21,702 nt of DNA, taken from IMG/VR virus record IMGVR_UViG_3300010151_004451, positions 1-21,702 of that record. One strand, written 5' to 3'. Below the pieces are notes generated by a model. That model saw nothing but the letters and a program-made list of their open reading frames with translations. It did not search any database and was not told the origin of the DNA. Numbering within the stretch: position 1 is the stretch's first letter; each line of letters begins with the position of its first letter. Below are positions 1-8,229 of the stretch, piece by piece. This stretch comes from a virus. The position numbers were made by a program, and so were the translations under genes.

Positions 1-16
1 AAGCGGTAGGTAAGTA

Positions 17-169
17 ATGCTAAAGATAATAATAGGTAAATTTGTTGCAAAACATGGGCTTATTCCTCTACTTATAAAAGTAGGGGATTTAGCAGTTAAA
101 GCAACAAAATCAAAACAAGATGATAAGAACTGGGCAAAAGTAAAAGAGACTATAAATAAACTTGGATAA
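17..169 (+). CDS. Small basic phage protein, 50 aa, unknown function
   Basis: This short ORF encodes 50 aa starting MLKIIIGKFVAKHG and ending TINKLG. Residues 2-28 form a hydrophobic, basic amphipathic stretch (LIPLLIKVGDLAVKA), and the C-terminal half is charged (KSKQDDKNWAKVKE). A membrane-contacting helix is possible, but no recognised domain is visible. The ATG follows a weak AGG-type ribosome site. Three closely spaced stops (TAG at 7, TAA at 11, TAA at 15) lie just upstream, so an earlier gene probably ends here. It overlaps the next gene by 8 bases, which suits co-translation in the virion operon. Small proteins of this shape are common between head and tail genes of aquatic phages; that is context, not a functional assignment. 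Confidence 0.55.
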   Translation: MLKIIIGKFVAKHGLIPLLIKVGDLAVKATKSKQDDKNWAKVKETINKLG

Positions 170-524
170 AGAATTTGTAAATAAAAATAAAGGTTTATAT
201 TTAGAGAAATCTAAAACCACTGATATAGATTGGGATGGTACATCAAGATACCCATTTTTTTCTACAGATAATTTTCCTGGATGTAATAAAGGATGGTTTA
301 CATACAGGATTGATGATGCTAATAATATATTCATTATTGGTTCTTTATTTTATTCTGGAAATAATAAAGAGTCTACAAATAATGCCTTTGGTTTTCTTAA
401 ACAATTTGCAAAAAGGAAAAATTGTAATAAAATTAAATTTTACACTTCACGTAATGGTAAGATATGGGAAAGGAGATTTAAAGATATGAAAATAACAGGT
501 TGGCGTATGGAGGTAGATTTATAA
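162..524 (+). CDS. Hypothetical 120-aa protein, possibly GNAT-like
   Basis: This ORF encodes 120 aa from a TTG start. The only other in-frame option before the upstream stop is an ATA codon, so TTG is the best start; an AAAGAGA sequence lies about 12 bases before it. The C-terminal half has a hydrophobic strand (NIFIIGSLFY), then a helix and strand (GFLKQFAKRKNCNKIKFYTS), then WERRFKDMKITGWRMEVDL. This order recalls the second half of small phage GNAT-fold proteins, where an Ala/Lys-rich helix precedes a basic 'Gc..i.f.s..gWer' segment. The N-terminal acetyl-CoA-binding part is not evident, so enzyme activity is not claimed. It ends in TAATG, shared with the next gene's start. The acetyltransferase link is a weak inference. 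Confidence 0.6.
   Translation: MDKEFVNKNKGLYLEKSKTTDIDWDGTSRYPFFSTDNFPGCNKGWFTYRIDDANNIFIIGSLFYSGNNKESTNNAFGFLKQFAKRKNCNKIKFYTSRNGKIWERRFKDMKITGWRMEVDL
509..514 (+). promoter_or_regulatory. Ribosome binding site that fixes the start of the 865-aa tail gene
   Basis: A perfect GGAGGT lies 9 bases before ATG 524. The open frame reaches back to a TTG at 500, but that start would place this strong Shine-Dalgarno inside the gene. ATG 524 also overlaps the upstream stop as TAATG. Confidence 0.8.
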
Positions 525-3121
525 TGGGTGGCTTAGGTGGTGCTGATTTTAGTACATTAGGCTCTGGGAAAGCGGGAAGTACAACTGCCTTTACAGGTAC
601 ATCCTCAACACAGACTCCAACGCCCACAACTCCCCTAATGACTCCAACAGGGACAACTGATTTTACCACGCTTGACATGGGGGTTGGTGTAGAAAATGTT
701 GCTACTCCGCCAAGTGAAACTTTTCTCACTTCTTCCAAGTCATCTGAATGGGTTAAAACAGCACAAGCTGGAGCACAAGCTTTAGAGTTAGCAGCTCAGA
801 GGCAAGCAGGTGATGTTCAATTAAATGCTGCTGCATCTCTTCCATCTATTTCAAATGTTGGTTCTTTTGCCCCAACTGGCGTTGTTAATTGGAATGCTAT
901 TCCTGGTGGCTTTCAACCTTTACCTCAAGCAGCAGGTGGTAAAAAGAAGTTGTATCAACTTTCACAGTTTCATGGAGGTATTAATCAATCCTCTTCTCCA
1001 CGTGATATAGCTGATTTTGAATGTCAAGAAGCTTCAAATGTTACATTTTCACAGGTTGGCAGAATTAAACTACTTGGAGATTGTTTAAATGAGACTAATT
1101 CATTAAAAGAATTTGCAGCCACTAATACTTCTGGCCCAAATCTTCCTGGATATGGATTATTTGAATTTAAAGCTCCTGTTGATGCAGATGGTGCTGCGGG
1201 AGAAACTACTATATTACTTACAGCTGATGGAGATCAAGTAGATAGTATGTGTACTAATATTGCTGGATCATTAGATACTAATCAAGGTTGGATTGATATA
1301 GGGGGTGCTGGGAGTGACGATGGTGACGAAGCACAAATATATTATGCTGCTGGAAATGGAGTATATGTAGCTGATGCAAATTTTGTTGGTCGCACAACTG
1401 TAAGAGCTGCAAGAATATATGTATCTAGAAATGATATAAATGCACAAGTTGATATAAGTGGATGGGAAACAGGTGCTCCACTTCTTTCCTCTCCGCACTA
1501 TGAAGATAATGGGACTACCCCAACTAGAGTAGAATTAAATACATCACATGTAGATGCTGGTGCGACTGGAAGGTTTGAAGTTACTATTATTAATTCTGGC
1601 ACAGGAACTTGGGATGGAACATATTATTTCTATCTTTCTTGGCTTTTTGATGGAGGGTGCGAAACTGGTTTAACTGCTATTGGTACTGGTGATACATTTT
1701 CTAATGAAACATGCCATTTTAATGTAAGTATGGCACATAATAATAATGACCCATGTGGAGGAAGTAAAAGAATTAATGGAGCAAGAATATATTTTAAAAA
1801 AAGTGGTACATCAGAAAGATGGCTTTTAGGGGAAGTTAGCTTAATTGATGGTGTCAAAGGAGCACTTGATTCTACGTTTACCCCTTGGTATACAGCTGGT
1901 ACAAGTCTATATGACCTAGAGGATGAAATTATATTTGAAAATCCTCCTGAAGTATATTCATATGCTTCATTAAATGGATATTATGCAAATGAAGTGTACA
2001 CTAAGTCTCCTGATGCTACTGGTACTAGATCAGACCCAATTCCAGTACATTATAAAACATGTGTAGTTGGGCAAGCAGGAATTGTATTTATTGGAAATGT
2101 TATGTTCGATAGTAAGCATATGCCTGATTCTATGATGTTTTCAATGCCAGGAAAGCCTGCGGTATTTCCTAAGTTTAATGTATTTGATTCGCCATCCTCT
2201 GATGGAAGCGGGATAACAGCTCTTGCAGCATTCCAAGATAAGATATTGCAGTTTAAACAAAATGCAATGTATGTTATAAACGTATCAAATCCTGCACAGT
2301 TTTATGCACAATCTTCATTTAGAGATTGCGGTGTATTTAATTCATGTCAAGTATTTACTACTTCATTTGGAGTTATATTTGTAAATAAAAATGGATGTTT
2401 TATTTATGATGGGCAGAAAGTTATTTCACTTACAGGTGGTAAATTTGATTGGCTTAATCAATCAGGAGTTTCTGAAGCGACTTCAAATATTAGCACTGCT
2501 CAAGTTCCTTGTATTGGATATGATCCACGATCTCAAAGCATTATTATACTTAAAAATATTGGAGATGATGCTGATACTACATCGCTTACAAATGAAGGTG
2601 CATGGGTTTATAATATGGCAACACAATCGTGGACAGAAGGTTCTGATATGATTATAAATGGAAATGGTGTAAGGCATACTAATTTTATTATAACATCAGA
2701 AGGTTACTTATCAATTAAAGCTAGTAATGATGCCACACTTTTAAATTATAATCATGATAAATCTGTTGATACTGGTGCACAAACAATTACATATATAACA
2801 AAAGATTTAGACTTTGGTCTTCCAACGCAAACAAAAAAGATATTTAAAATCTATGTTACCTATAAAGGTGATGGAAGTAGTGTTACTGTTACCTATGGTG
2901 CTGATGGTGATACAACTCCAACAGAAGCTTTAACAAATAGTGAAAACAGTGGAGCAACACTTACAAGTGCTGGTGTAACAGATCACAATGTAGCAACTTT
3001 TACGCTCAATTCTCATCCTTCAGCCCTTAAAAGTATTGCACTTAAATTTACAGGATCAGCAGCAGCAGATTTTGAGATAAATGATATTTCAATACTATAT
3101 AGAGTGAGACCAATCAAATGA
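524..3121 (+). CDS. Tail nozzle / stabilisation-like structural protein (P22 gp10 or T7 gp12 type)
   Basis: This gene encodes 865 aa from ATG 524. Residues 1-120 are low-complexity Gly/Ser/Thr/Ala. From about residue 140 the segment KKLYQLSQFHGGINQ, then SPRDIADFECQEASNV and GRIKLLGD, matches the opening typical of podovirus tail nozzle and P22 gp10-like stabilisation proteins ('G.n....p.di...e...a.NV....GRi...G'). Beta-strand-rich sequence follows. Around residues 566-645, ALAAFQDKILQFKQNAMYVI and then GVIFVNKNGCFIYDGQKVIS resemble propeller-type repeats in those families. No signal peptide or membrane segment is seen. It sits directly before the fibre gene (ATGA overlap), as expected for a tail component that may anchor fibres. 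The exact family (gp10, gp12 or a related aquatic-phage group) is inferred from pattern only. Confidence 0.65.
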   Translation: MGGLGGADFSTLGSGKAGSTTAFTGTSSTQTPTPTTPLMTPTGTTDFTTLDMGVGVENVATPPSETFLTSSKSSEWVKTAQAGAQALELAAQRQAGDVQLNAAASLPSISNVGSFAPTGVVNWNAIPGGFQPLPQAAGGKKKLYQLSQFHGGINQSSSPRDIADFECQEASNVTFSQVGRIKLLGDCLNETNSLKEFAATNTSGPNLPGYGLFEFKAPVDADGAAGETTILLTADGDQVDSMCTNIAGSLDTNQGWIDIGGAGSDDGDEAQIYYAAGNGVYVADANFVGRTTVRAARIYVSRNDINAQVDISGWETGAPLLSSPHYEDNGTTPTRVELNTSHVDAGATGRFEVTIINSGTGTWDGTYYFYLSWLFDGGCETGLTAIGTGDTFSNETCHFNVSMAHNNNDPCGGSKRINGARIYFKKSGTSERWLLGEVSLIDGVKGALDSTFTPWYTAGTSLYDLEDEIIFENPPEVYSYASLNGYYANEVYTKSPDATGTRSDPIPVHYKTCVVGQAGIVFIGNVMFDSKHMPDSMMFSMPGKPAVFPKFNVFDSPSSDGSGITALAAFQDKILQFKQNAMYVINVSNPAQFYAQSSFRDCGVFNSCQVFTTSFGVIFVNKNGCFIYDGQKVISLTGGKFDWLNQSGVSEATSNISTAQVPCIGYDPRSQSIIILKNIGDDADTTSLTNEGAWVYNMATQSWTEGSDMIINGNGVRHTNFIITSEGYLSIKASNDATLLNYNHDKSVDTGAQTITYITKDLDFGLPTQTKKIFKIYVTYKGDGSSVTVTYGADGDTTPTEALTNSENSGATLTSAGVTDHNVATFTLNSHPSALKSIALKFTGSAAADFEINDISILYRVRPIK

Positions 3122-4437
3122 GTTGGGGTAATCCAAGAAGACCAAAGATTAGATATGGTGTCATTTCTTTTCCTAATGCAAGAGAGGGAAGTGATGGTGA
3201 TATACAGATAAGAGAGACAAATCTAGGAGCTAAGTTATTTGGAAAGGTTGGTGGGAAGTGGTATGGACAACCACTAACTGCGACAGAAGGTGCTCCAATC
3301 ACAAGAATTGGTGTAAAATTATCAAATCATCTTGCTATTAGTTCTGATAAATTAGAATTTATAAAAGATTCTGTTTCAATGTTATCTATAACAAGTGATG
3401 GTGATATTAATCTGAATGGTCAGATTAATTTAACTAGTAAGAAAATTGGCGGTGCAGATGGAGGTAATGTTGTTATTGGAATTCGCAATAGCAATAAAGG
3501 ACAATATAATGTTTTATTAGGATACGAAGCAGGCAAAAATATAGCTGATCTTGGCTCTAACTATGCTGAAGCGAATGTTTGCATTGGTGGAAATACTGGT
3601 CAAAATTTAACAGCTCAATTAGCATCTGCCATGGCTTCTGAGAATGTATTTATCGGAGTTAATGCTGGAAAAGCTGCTGTATCTTCAAGACGTAATGTTG
3701 CCATTGGGTCAGGTGCTATGGATACAGCATCTAGTTCAAGCGAAAATGTAATTATAGGCTATCGAGCTGGTGAACATGCAGATTTTGAAGGGAATAGGAA
3801 TATATTTCTTGGTCTTGAGTCAGCCGATACCATAACAACTGGTGAAAATAATATTTGTATTGGGTATCTTTCGGATGGAGCTGCTGCTGTAGATGAACAA
3901 ATTGCTATTGGTCACGCAGCTGTTTGCACAGGACAATATGGCATCTCAATTGGTGATGGTACTTCTGCTGCTTCTGATCATATGGTTATTGGTAGGGCGG
4001 GTGCAGGTAATTATTGGTCTATTGATTTTACTTCTAGTACTACTTGGGCACATAGTTCAGATTTAAGAATGAAAAGAAATATTCAAGATGATACTTTAGG
4101 GTTATCTTTTATAAATGATTTAAAAACTAAAACATTTCAATATAAATCGGCAGAAGAATTTCCTGAAGAATGGGGAAATTATACCATAGATGAGAATGAT
4201 AATAAAAAATATCCAAAGATGCATGATAAAGTTATGCATGGCATGATAGCTCAAGATGTAAAAGCAGCATTAGATAAAGCTGATGTTGATACATTTGGAG
4301 CATGGATGGAAGACGAAAAAGGTATTCAACGATTAGCTTCAGGAGATTTTGTCTATCCTCTCATAAAATCAGTACAAGAATTATCAGCAAAGATAGATAC
4401 AATGCAAACAGAAATTAATAATTTAAAAGCGGAGTAA
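3118..4437 (+). CDS. Tail fibre/spike with C-terminal S74 intramolecular chaperone
   Basis: This 439-aa protein starts in an ATGA overlap with the upstream stop. Residues 1-55 (SDGDIQIRETNLGAKLFGKV.GKWYGQPL) match the attachment-proximal region of many aquatic phage fibres. Residues about 115-305 carry repeats of the pattern N-[VI]-x-[IVL]-G-x-x-[AS], for example ENVFIGVNAG, RNVAIGSGAM, ENVIIGYRAG and ENNICIGYLS, suggesting a trimeric beta-roll or beta-helix shaft. The peptidase S74 domain starts near residue 312: SSDLRMKRNI contains the likely Ser314/Lys319 autocleavage dyad with the five-residue spacing known from endosialidase chaperones. MIAQDV and GDFVYPLIKSVQEL follow, and a C-terminal coiled coil ends the protein. 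It probably trimerises and cuts off its own chaperone to give a mature receptor-binding fibre. Confidence 0.9.
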   Translation: MSWGNPRRPKIRYGVISFPNAREGSDGDIQIRETNLGAKLFGKVGGKWYGQPLTATEGAPITRIGVKLSNHLAISSDKLEFIKDSVSMLSITSDGDINLNGQINLTSKKIGGADGGNVVIGIRNSNKGQYNVLLGYEAGKNIADLGSNYAEANVCIGGNTGQNLTAQLASAMASENVFIGVNAGKAAVSSRRNVAIGSGAMDTASSSSENVIIGYRAGEHADFEGNRNIFLGLESADTITTGENNICIGYLSDGAAAVDEQIAIGHAAVCTGQYGISIGDGTSAASDHMVIGRAGAGNYWSIDFTSSTTWAHSSDLRMKRNIQDDTLGLSFINDLKTKTFQYKSAEEFPEEWGNYTIDENDNKKYPKMHDKVMHGMIAQDVKAALDKADVDTFGAWMEDEKGIQRLASGDFVYPLIKSVQELSAKIDTMQTEINNLKAE

Positions 4438-4441
4438 AGTT

Positions 4442-5527
4442 ATGGCAATACAAACAGGAGGTTTTCTCAAAAGGGCATTGGAAAAGGAATCAAGAGCCAA
4501 GCTTGCAGCAGACTATAAAGCACAAGCAGCGAGAGCAAAAAAGCGTAGTAAATGGAGCAAAATGTTAGGTGGTATCGGAGGTAAGCTTTTAGGTACTGCT
4601 GCTACAGGTTTATTTGGCTTAACTGGTTTTGGAGTACCAATTGCAATGGCTCTTAGTTCTATGGCTGCAAAAAAGGGTGCACATGAAGCAACTAGAGGTA
4701 TGGCTGCTGATGCAAGCAAATTAAAATCTGATAAATATGGATTTGCAGCTGGCGATCTAGCAACTTATAAAGAAGGTTTGAAAGCACAGATGGCAACTGA
4801 TCCTTTTAAGCAGCATGGTGCTCTTGGACAAGAACTTGCAACTGCTTTTATTTCTTCCGCTATGGCTGGTGATCTTAAAGGTGCTACTAAACAGATAGGG
4901 AGTGGTAAGGATATTGGAAAAGCATTTATTGATCCTAAAGCAACAAAGGGTCTCGAAGGGATGAAAGAATCGCTCATGGATTTAGTTCCAGGATATAAGA
5001 AATTTACTGGAAAAACGATGGAACCAGAGAAACTTAGTGAAGCTGCACAGGAACATTTACAAGAAGTAACTTCTGGCATTGGAGATTACGGTAGCGGAAA
5101 ACTTGAATTGCCAATGGCAGCAGATTCATCAGCTTTTAATATTCCACCAATGGCAACTTCCCCAGTTATTCAAGAAGAATGGATACCTGAGTTTGGACAA
5201 GCAACTCTAAATACACCAGATTCAAATCTTATAACTTCAAGTCCCCAAGATTCTATCTTTTCAGGCGAAGACTTTCCATCATTAATATCTGATGAGTACT
5301 TTGAAAAAAGTAAAAAGAAATCTAGCGGTTGGGGACAATCACAAAGTAAGGAATTTAGAGATAAATTTGAATTTCAATATGGTGGTCAAGTTCCAAAGTA
5401 TTATGGTGGAGGTATGACTGGGGAAGAAAATGCTCCTCCTACAATTGCAAATTATTTTGAAATGCAAGGCATGTCACTTGGTGGAAGTAATAAGAAATCA
5501 CTATCACAGATGTTAGGACAAAAATAA
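4442..5527 (+). CDS. Putative virion-associated protein, 361 aa, unknown function
   Basis: This gene encodes 361 aa; GGAG at 4431-4434 is 7 bases before the ATG. The N-terminus is basic and helical (about residues 8-40, ESRAKLAADYKAQAARAKKR). Residues 40-75 form a hydrophobic Gly/Ala stretch (GGIGGKLLGTAATGLFGLTG, then PIAMALSSMAA) that could insert into membrane or line a channel. The middle is Ala/Gly/Lys-rich helix and the C-terminal third is polar. Near the end it carries QYGGQVPKYYGGG (residues 312-324), a motif partly shared with the next gene. Position between the fibre and the giant protein suggests an internal virion or tail-tip role. No enzyme motif is seen and no family name can be given. 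Confidence 0.75.
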   Translation: MAIQTGGFLKRALEKESRAKLAADYKAQAARAKKRSKWSKMLGGIGGKLLGTAATGLFGLTGFGVPIAMALSSMAAKKGAHEATRGMAADASKLKSDKYGFAAGDLATYKEGLKAQMATDPFKQHGALGQELATAFISSAMAGDLKGATKQIGSGKDIGKAFIDPKATKGLEGMKESLMDLVPGYKKFTGKTMEPEKLSEAAQEHLQEVTSGIGDYGSGKLELPMAADSSAFNIPPMATSPVIQEEWIPEFGQATLNTPDSNLITSSPQDSIFSGEDFPSLISDEYFEKSKKKSSGWGQSQSKEFRDKFEFQYGGQVPKYYGGGMTGEENAPPTIANYFEMQGMSLGGSNKKSLSQMLGQK

Positions 5528-5529
5528 CT

Positions 5530-6654
5530 ATGTCTAAAATATACAATGAAATAATAATTGATATGAATCCAGAGTCTTCTACCTTTGAGGAGACGTTGTA
5601 TGAAGATAGCTTTGAGTATAGTGGTGATATGATGTTTGCACAAGGTGCTAATCAGCGACTTCGTGGTAAAGAGCAACTTTCGACGGGAGGTGTTCCCCCT
5701 TCAACACAGCCCGATGCTGATGAATATCTTTCAAAAGTGGGACAAAATTCAATAAAATACGAAGGGAAATATTATTATTATTATGCAGATGGGTTTAAAG
5801 AAATAGACCCTTCCACTGCACCTGGTTTTAACGAGACAAGTTATAAGGATGTGACAGCTCTAATGAAAGACTTTGAGGGCGGTTCTCCATATGGAGCACC
5901 TACTTTAACAAAGGCAGATTTTATTAATGCAGATGGAAGCCAAAAATCTCCAGACGAGGTTGCAGATGCACTTTTCGCAGCTAATGCTGGTAAAGGTAAA
6001 GGTGGGACAGATGCCCAAGGAAATCCTAAAAATTGGTCAAGGGATGAGATAAAAGAACAAGTTCTGAAACTTATGCCAAAATATCTTGGGCCATCACAAG
6101 AAGAACAGGATTTTATTACACAGCAATACGGTGGTCAATTTCAAGTAGGTGGAGGGAGGCATGGTGAAGAGTCAGGGGTATATGGCTTTGAAGAGTTTGG
6201 GCCAGGGCCAGATGGTATATATGGAACACCAGATGATCCAGGTGGTATATCGGGTCAAGAGGCTGGTCTTTCAATGCGAGCTGCTGGAGCTACAAAAGAA
6301 GCTGGGCTTAGAGAGCTTCAAAAAGGGGCAAAGCAAGTTGGTGCTGCGGGTCAAGCTGCAATTTCTACTGGAATGGCTTCTAAGATGAGAGATGTCGCAG
6401 AAGGTCAAGAATCCTTAGCCAAGGGCTTAGGTACTACATATGAAGCATATGGTGCTGCGGAAGATGTCTATGGTCTTGCAGGGGAAAAAGCTAAACTTGC
6501 AGCAGAAAAAGCAGCACATGGTCTTACTGGCACCGCAGAGAAAGAATTTGAAACCGATGTAGCAAATATATTTTTTGCTAAAGGTGGAAGAGTCCCAAGT
6601 AGTAAAAGTTTCTCACATTTTTTAACACAGTTACCAGACGCAGGGGGAATTTAA
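5530..6654 (+). CDS. Putative virion protein, 374 aa, with a Gly/Asp loop and GGRVP tail motif
   Basis: This gene begins 2 bases after the previous stop and encodes 374 aa. The N-terminal part is acidic, with a tyrosine run (KYYYYYADGFKEIDP, about residues 79-93). Residues 198-209 read QQYGGQFQVGGG, echoing QYGGQ in the upstream protein. Residues 224-238 (GPGPDGIYGTPDDPG) look like a Gly/Asp calcium-binding-type loop as in thrombospondin-3-like repeats; binding is inferred only. Residues 245-340 are Ala/Gly-rich helix with periodic AAGATKEAG / AKQVGAAG / AAEDVYGLAG blocks. The C-terminus has FAKGGRVPSS (residues 349-358). Virion or ejection-apparatus membership is inferred from operon position; no family is recognised. 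Confidence 0.75.
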   Translation: MSKIYNEIIIDMNPESSTFEETLYEDSFEYSGDMMFAQGANQRLRGKEQLSTGGVPPSTQPDADEYLSKVGQNSIKYEGKYYYYYADGFKEIDPSTAPGFNETSYKDVTALMKDFEGGSPYGAPTLTKADFINADGSQKSPDEVADALFAANAGKGKGGTDAQGNPKNWSRDEIKEQVLKLMPKYLGPSQEEQDFITQQYGGQFQVGGGRHGEESGVYGFEEFGPGPDGIYGTPDDPGGISGQEAGLSMRAAGATKEAGLRELQKGAKQVGAAGQAAISTGMASKMRDVAEGQESLAKGLGTTYEAYGAAEDVYGLAGEKAKLAAEKAAHGLTGTAEKEFETDVANIFFAKGGRVPSSKSFSHFLTQLPDAGGI

Positions 6655-6655
6655 T

Positions 6656-8227
6656 ATGGCACAAGATGTATGGACAATGATAAATAGAGAACTTGAAAAA
6701 GCTCAACGAGCTTCAAGTGGTAAGTCTGAAACTCCTTTTCTTGACGCAATATCCGAAACAATGAAATATGCAAAAGAAGATAGACAATGGAAAGAGCGAA
6801 AGAACTTGCAAAGACAAGAGATTATAGCTACATTTTCTAAGGGTCTTGGAACAATGTATAATAATGATGATGTTGCTATACAGAGAGATAGAGCACAATC
6901 ATATATGGATAAATATAGCGGTGACATGGATGAAGCTACAATGGAAATGGCTCAGATGACAATTGATAATTTTAATTTACAAGAAGAGAAGAATAATAGC
7001 TTTGCACAATTTAGTGCTCGTCAAGATAGTGAGATGAAAAAAGTTACTGATTTTACAAATTCTATTGAAATTGGTAAAGAGTATTCTGATGAAGATTGGG
7101 CAGAGAAGGTTGAAGAATTTAGAGGAGTAGTAGATGGTTATACAGATTATACGGAAAAATTTGCAGAAAAACATTCTGAAAGATTAAGTCATCCTTCTTA
7201 TCAACATATAAACCAAAACCTTGCTCATGGTGCTTATATTAATCAATTTACTCTTGATTCATTTTTTGATGGAAAGAAGCTAGATGAAGTAGAATATAAA
7301 GCTCGTAAACAATCTATTGCAAGCAATTCAATAAAACCTGTAACTGATTATAATCGAAGAGAAGCTTCATTTATTAAGACTGCTAGTGATAATTTACTTT
7401 CAAAGATAGACGCTAACGTTCAATCATATAAAAATATTGAAGCTCAGATAAGAGGTGAAGCACTTATTCAAATACCAGGTGGTGATCCTGTATATTTTAA
7501 AGAACTTTCTGGCCCTGAACAAGAAGCTTTAGAAGATCAACTATTTACACTATCGGGGCAGATAAAACTTGATGATAAGACGCAGGAAACGAGAGTTGGT
7601 GAAAGTTACATTGGATACCAATATCCAAATTTGTTTCCAAAGACTGAAACTCCTCCTCAAGGAACTCCTCCTCCAGGAACTCCTCTTCCTCCTAAAACTC
7701 CTGGTGGGCAAGATCAAGCTAAAATTACAGATCAAGATGTTTCTAATATACAGTTATATATGAAAGATAGCAAGGGATATAATAGCACAATAGCTAAGGA
7801 GTTTAGAAAATCAAGAAGGGGTAAAGAAGATATGACTCTAAAAGAGTTTTTAGAGAATAGACCTGACTTAGCAGGGGATATAAAGGATGCTTACGAGCAT
7901 AAAATTATATTAGAAGATGCAAAGAAATTTCTTGAGAAAGAATTTGATTATAATAAGATTGGTGAGACAACTTATGCTAAGGAAGATGGCAATAGAATTA
8001 GATATACTACTTACTATCTATCTCCAGATGGAAAAATAGTCTCAACTTCTGATTTAAAAAGAAGAAAAAAAGATGCTCTCAATTATTTAGGTGCAACAAT
8101 GGGAGGAAGTAGAAGCAATTGGGAAAATATGCATGATGAACTTGCAAATGCAAAATTATATAAAATAAAAAGTGTGTATGATCCTTATAAACGTGAATGG
8201 ACTGAACTAGAACGCAAGGAAGCATAA
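6656..8227 (+). CDS. Putative internal virion protein, 523 aa, helical with Pro/Thr linker
   Basis: This gene encodes 523 aa from an ATG 9 bases after an AGGGGGA ribosome site. The first ~325 residues are highly charged and predicted mainly helical (MINRELEKAQRASSG, then REDRQWKERKNLQRQE-like patterns), with no signal peptide or membrane span. Residues 332-350 form a proline/threonine linker built from near-repeats of GTPPP and TPLPP, encoded by repeated ggaactcctc units. A second charged domain follows (about 355-523), rich in Lys, Glu and Tyr. Location immediately before the giant protein and the two-domain, linker-joined layout suggest a structural or ejected protein. No catalytic motif is seen and the family is not recognised. 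Confidence 0.75.
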   Translation: MAQDVWTMINRELEKAQRASSGKSETPFLDAISETMKYAKEDRQWKERKNLQRQEIIATFSKGLGTMYNNDDVAIQRDRAQSYMDKYSGDMDEATMEMAQMTIDNFNLQEEKNNSFAQFSARQDSEMKKVTDFTNSIEIGKEYSDEDWAEKVEEFRGVVDGYTDYTEKFAEKHSERLSHPSYQHINQNLAHGAYINQFTLDSFFDGKKLDEVEYKARKQSIASNSIKPVTDYNRREASFIKTASDNLLSKIDANVQSYKNIEAQIRGEALIQIPGGDPVYFKELSGPEQEALEDQLFTLSGQIKLDDKTQETRVGESYIGYQYPNLFPKTETPPQGTPPPGTPLPPKTPGGQDQAKITDQDVSNIQLYMKDSKGYNSTIAKEFRKSRRGKEDMTLKEFLENRPDLAGDIKDAYEHKIILEDAKKFLEKEFDYNKIGETTYAKEDGNRIRYTTYYLSPDGKIVSTSDLKRRKKDALNYLGATMGGSRSNWENMHDELANAKLYKIKSVYDPYKREWTELERKEA

Positions 8228-8229
8228 AT

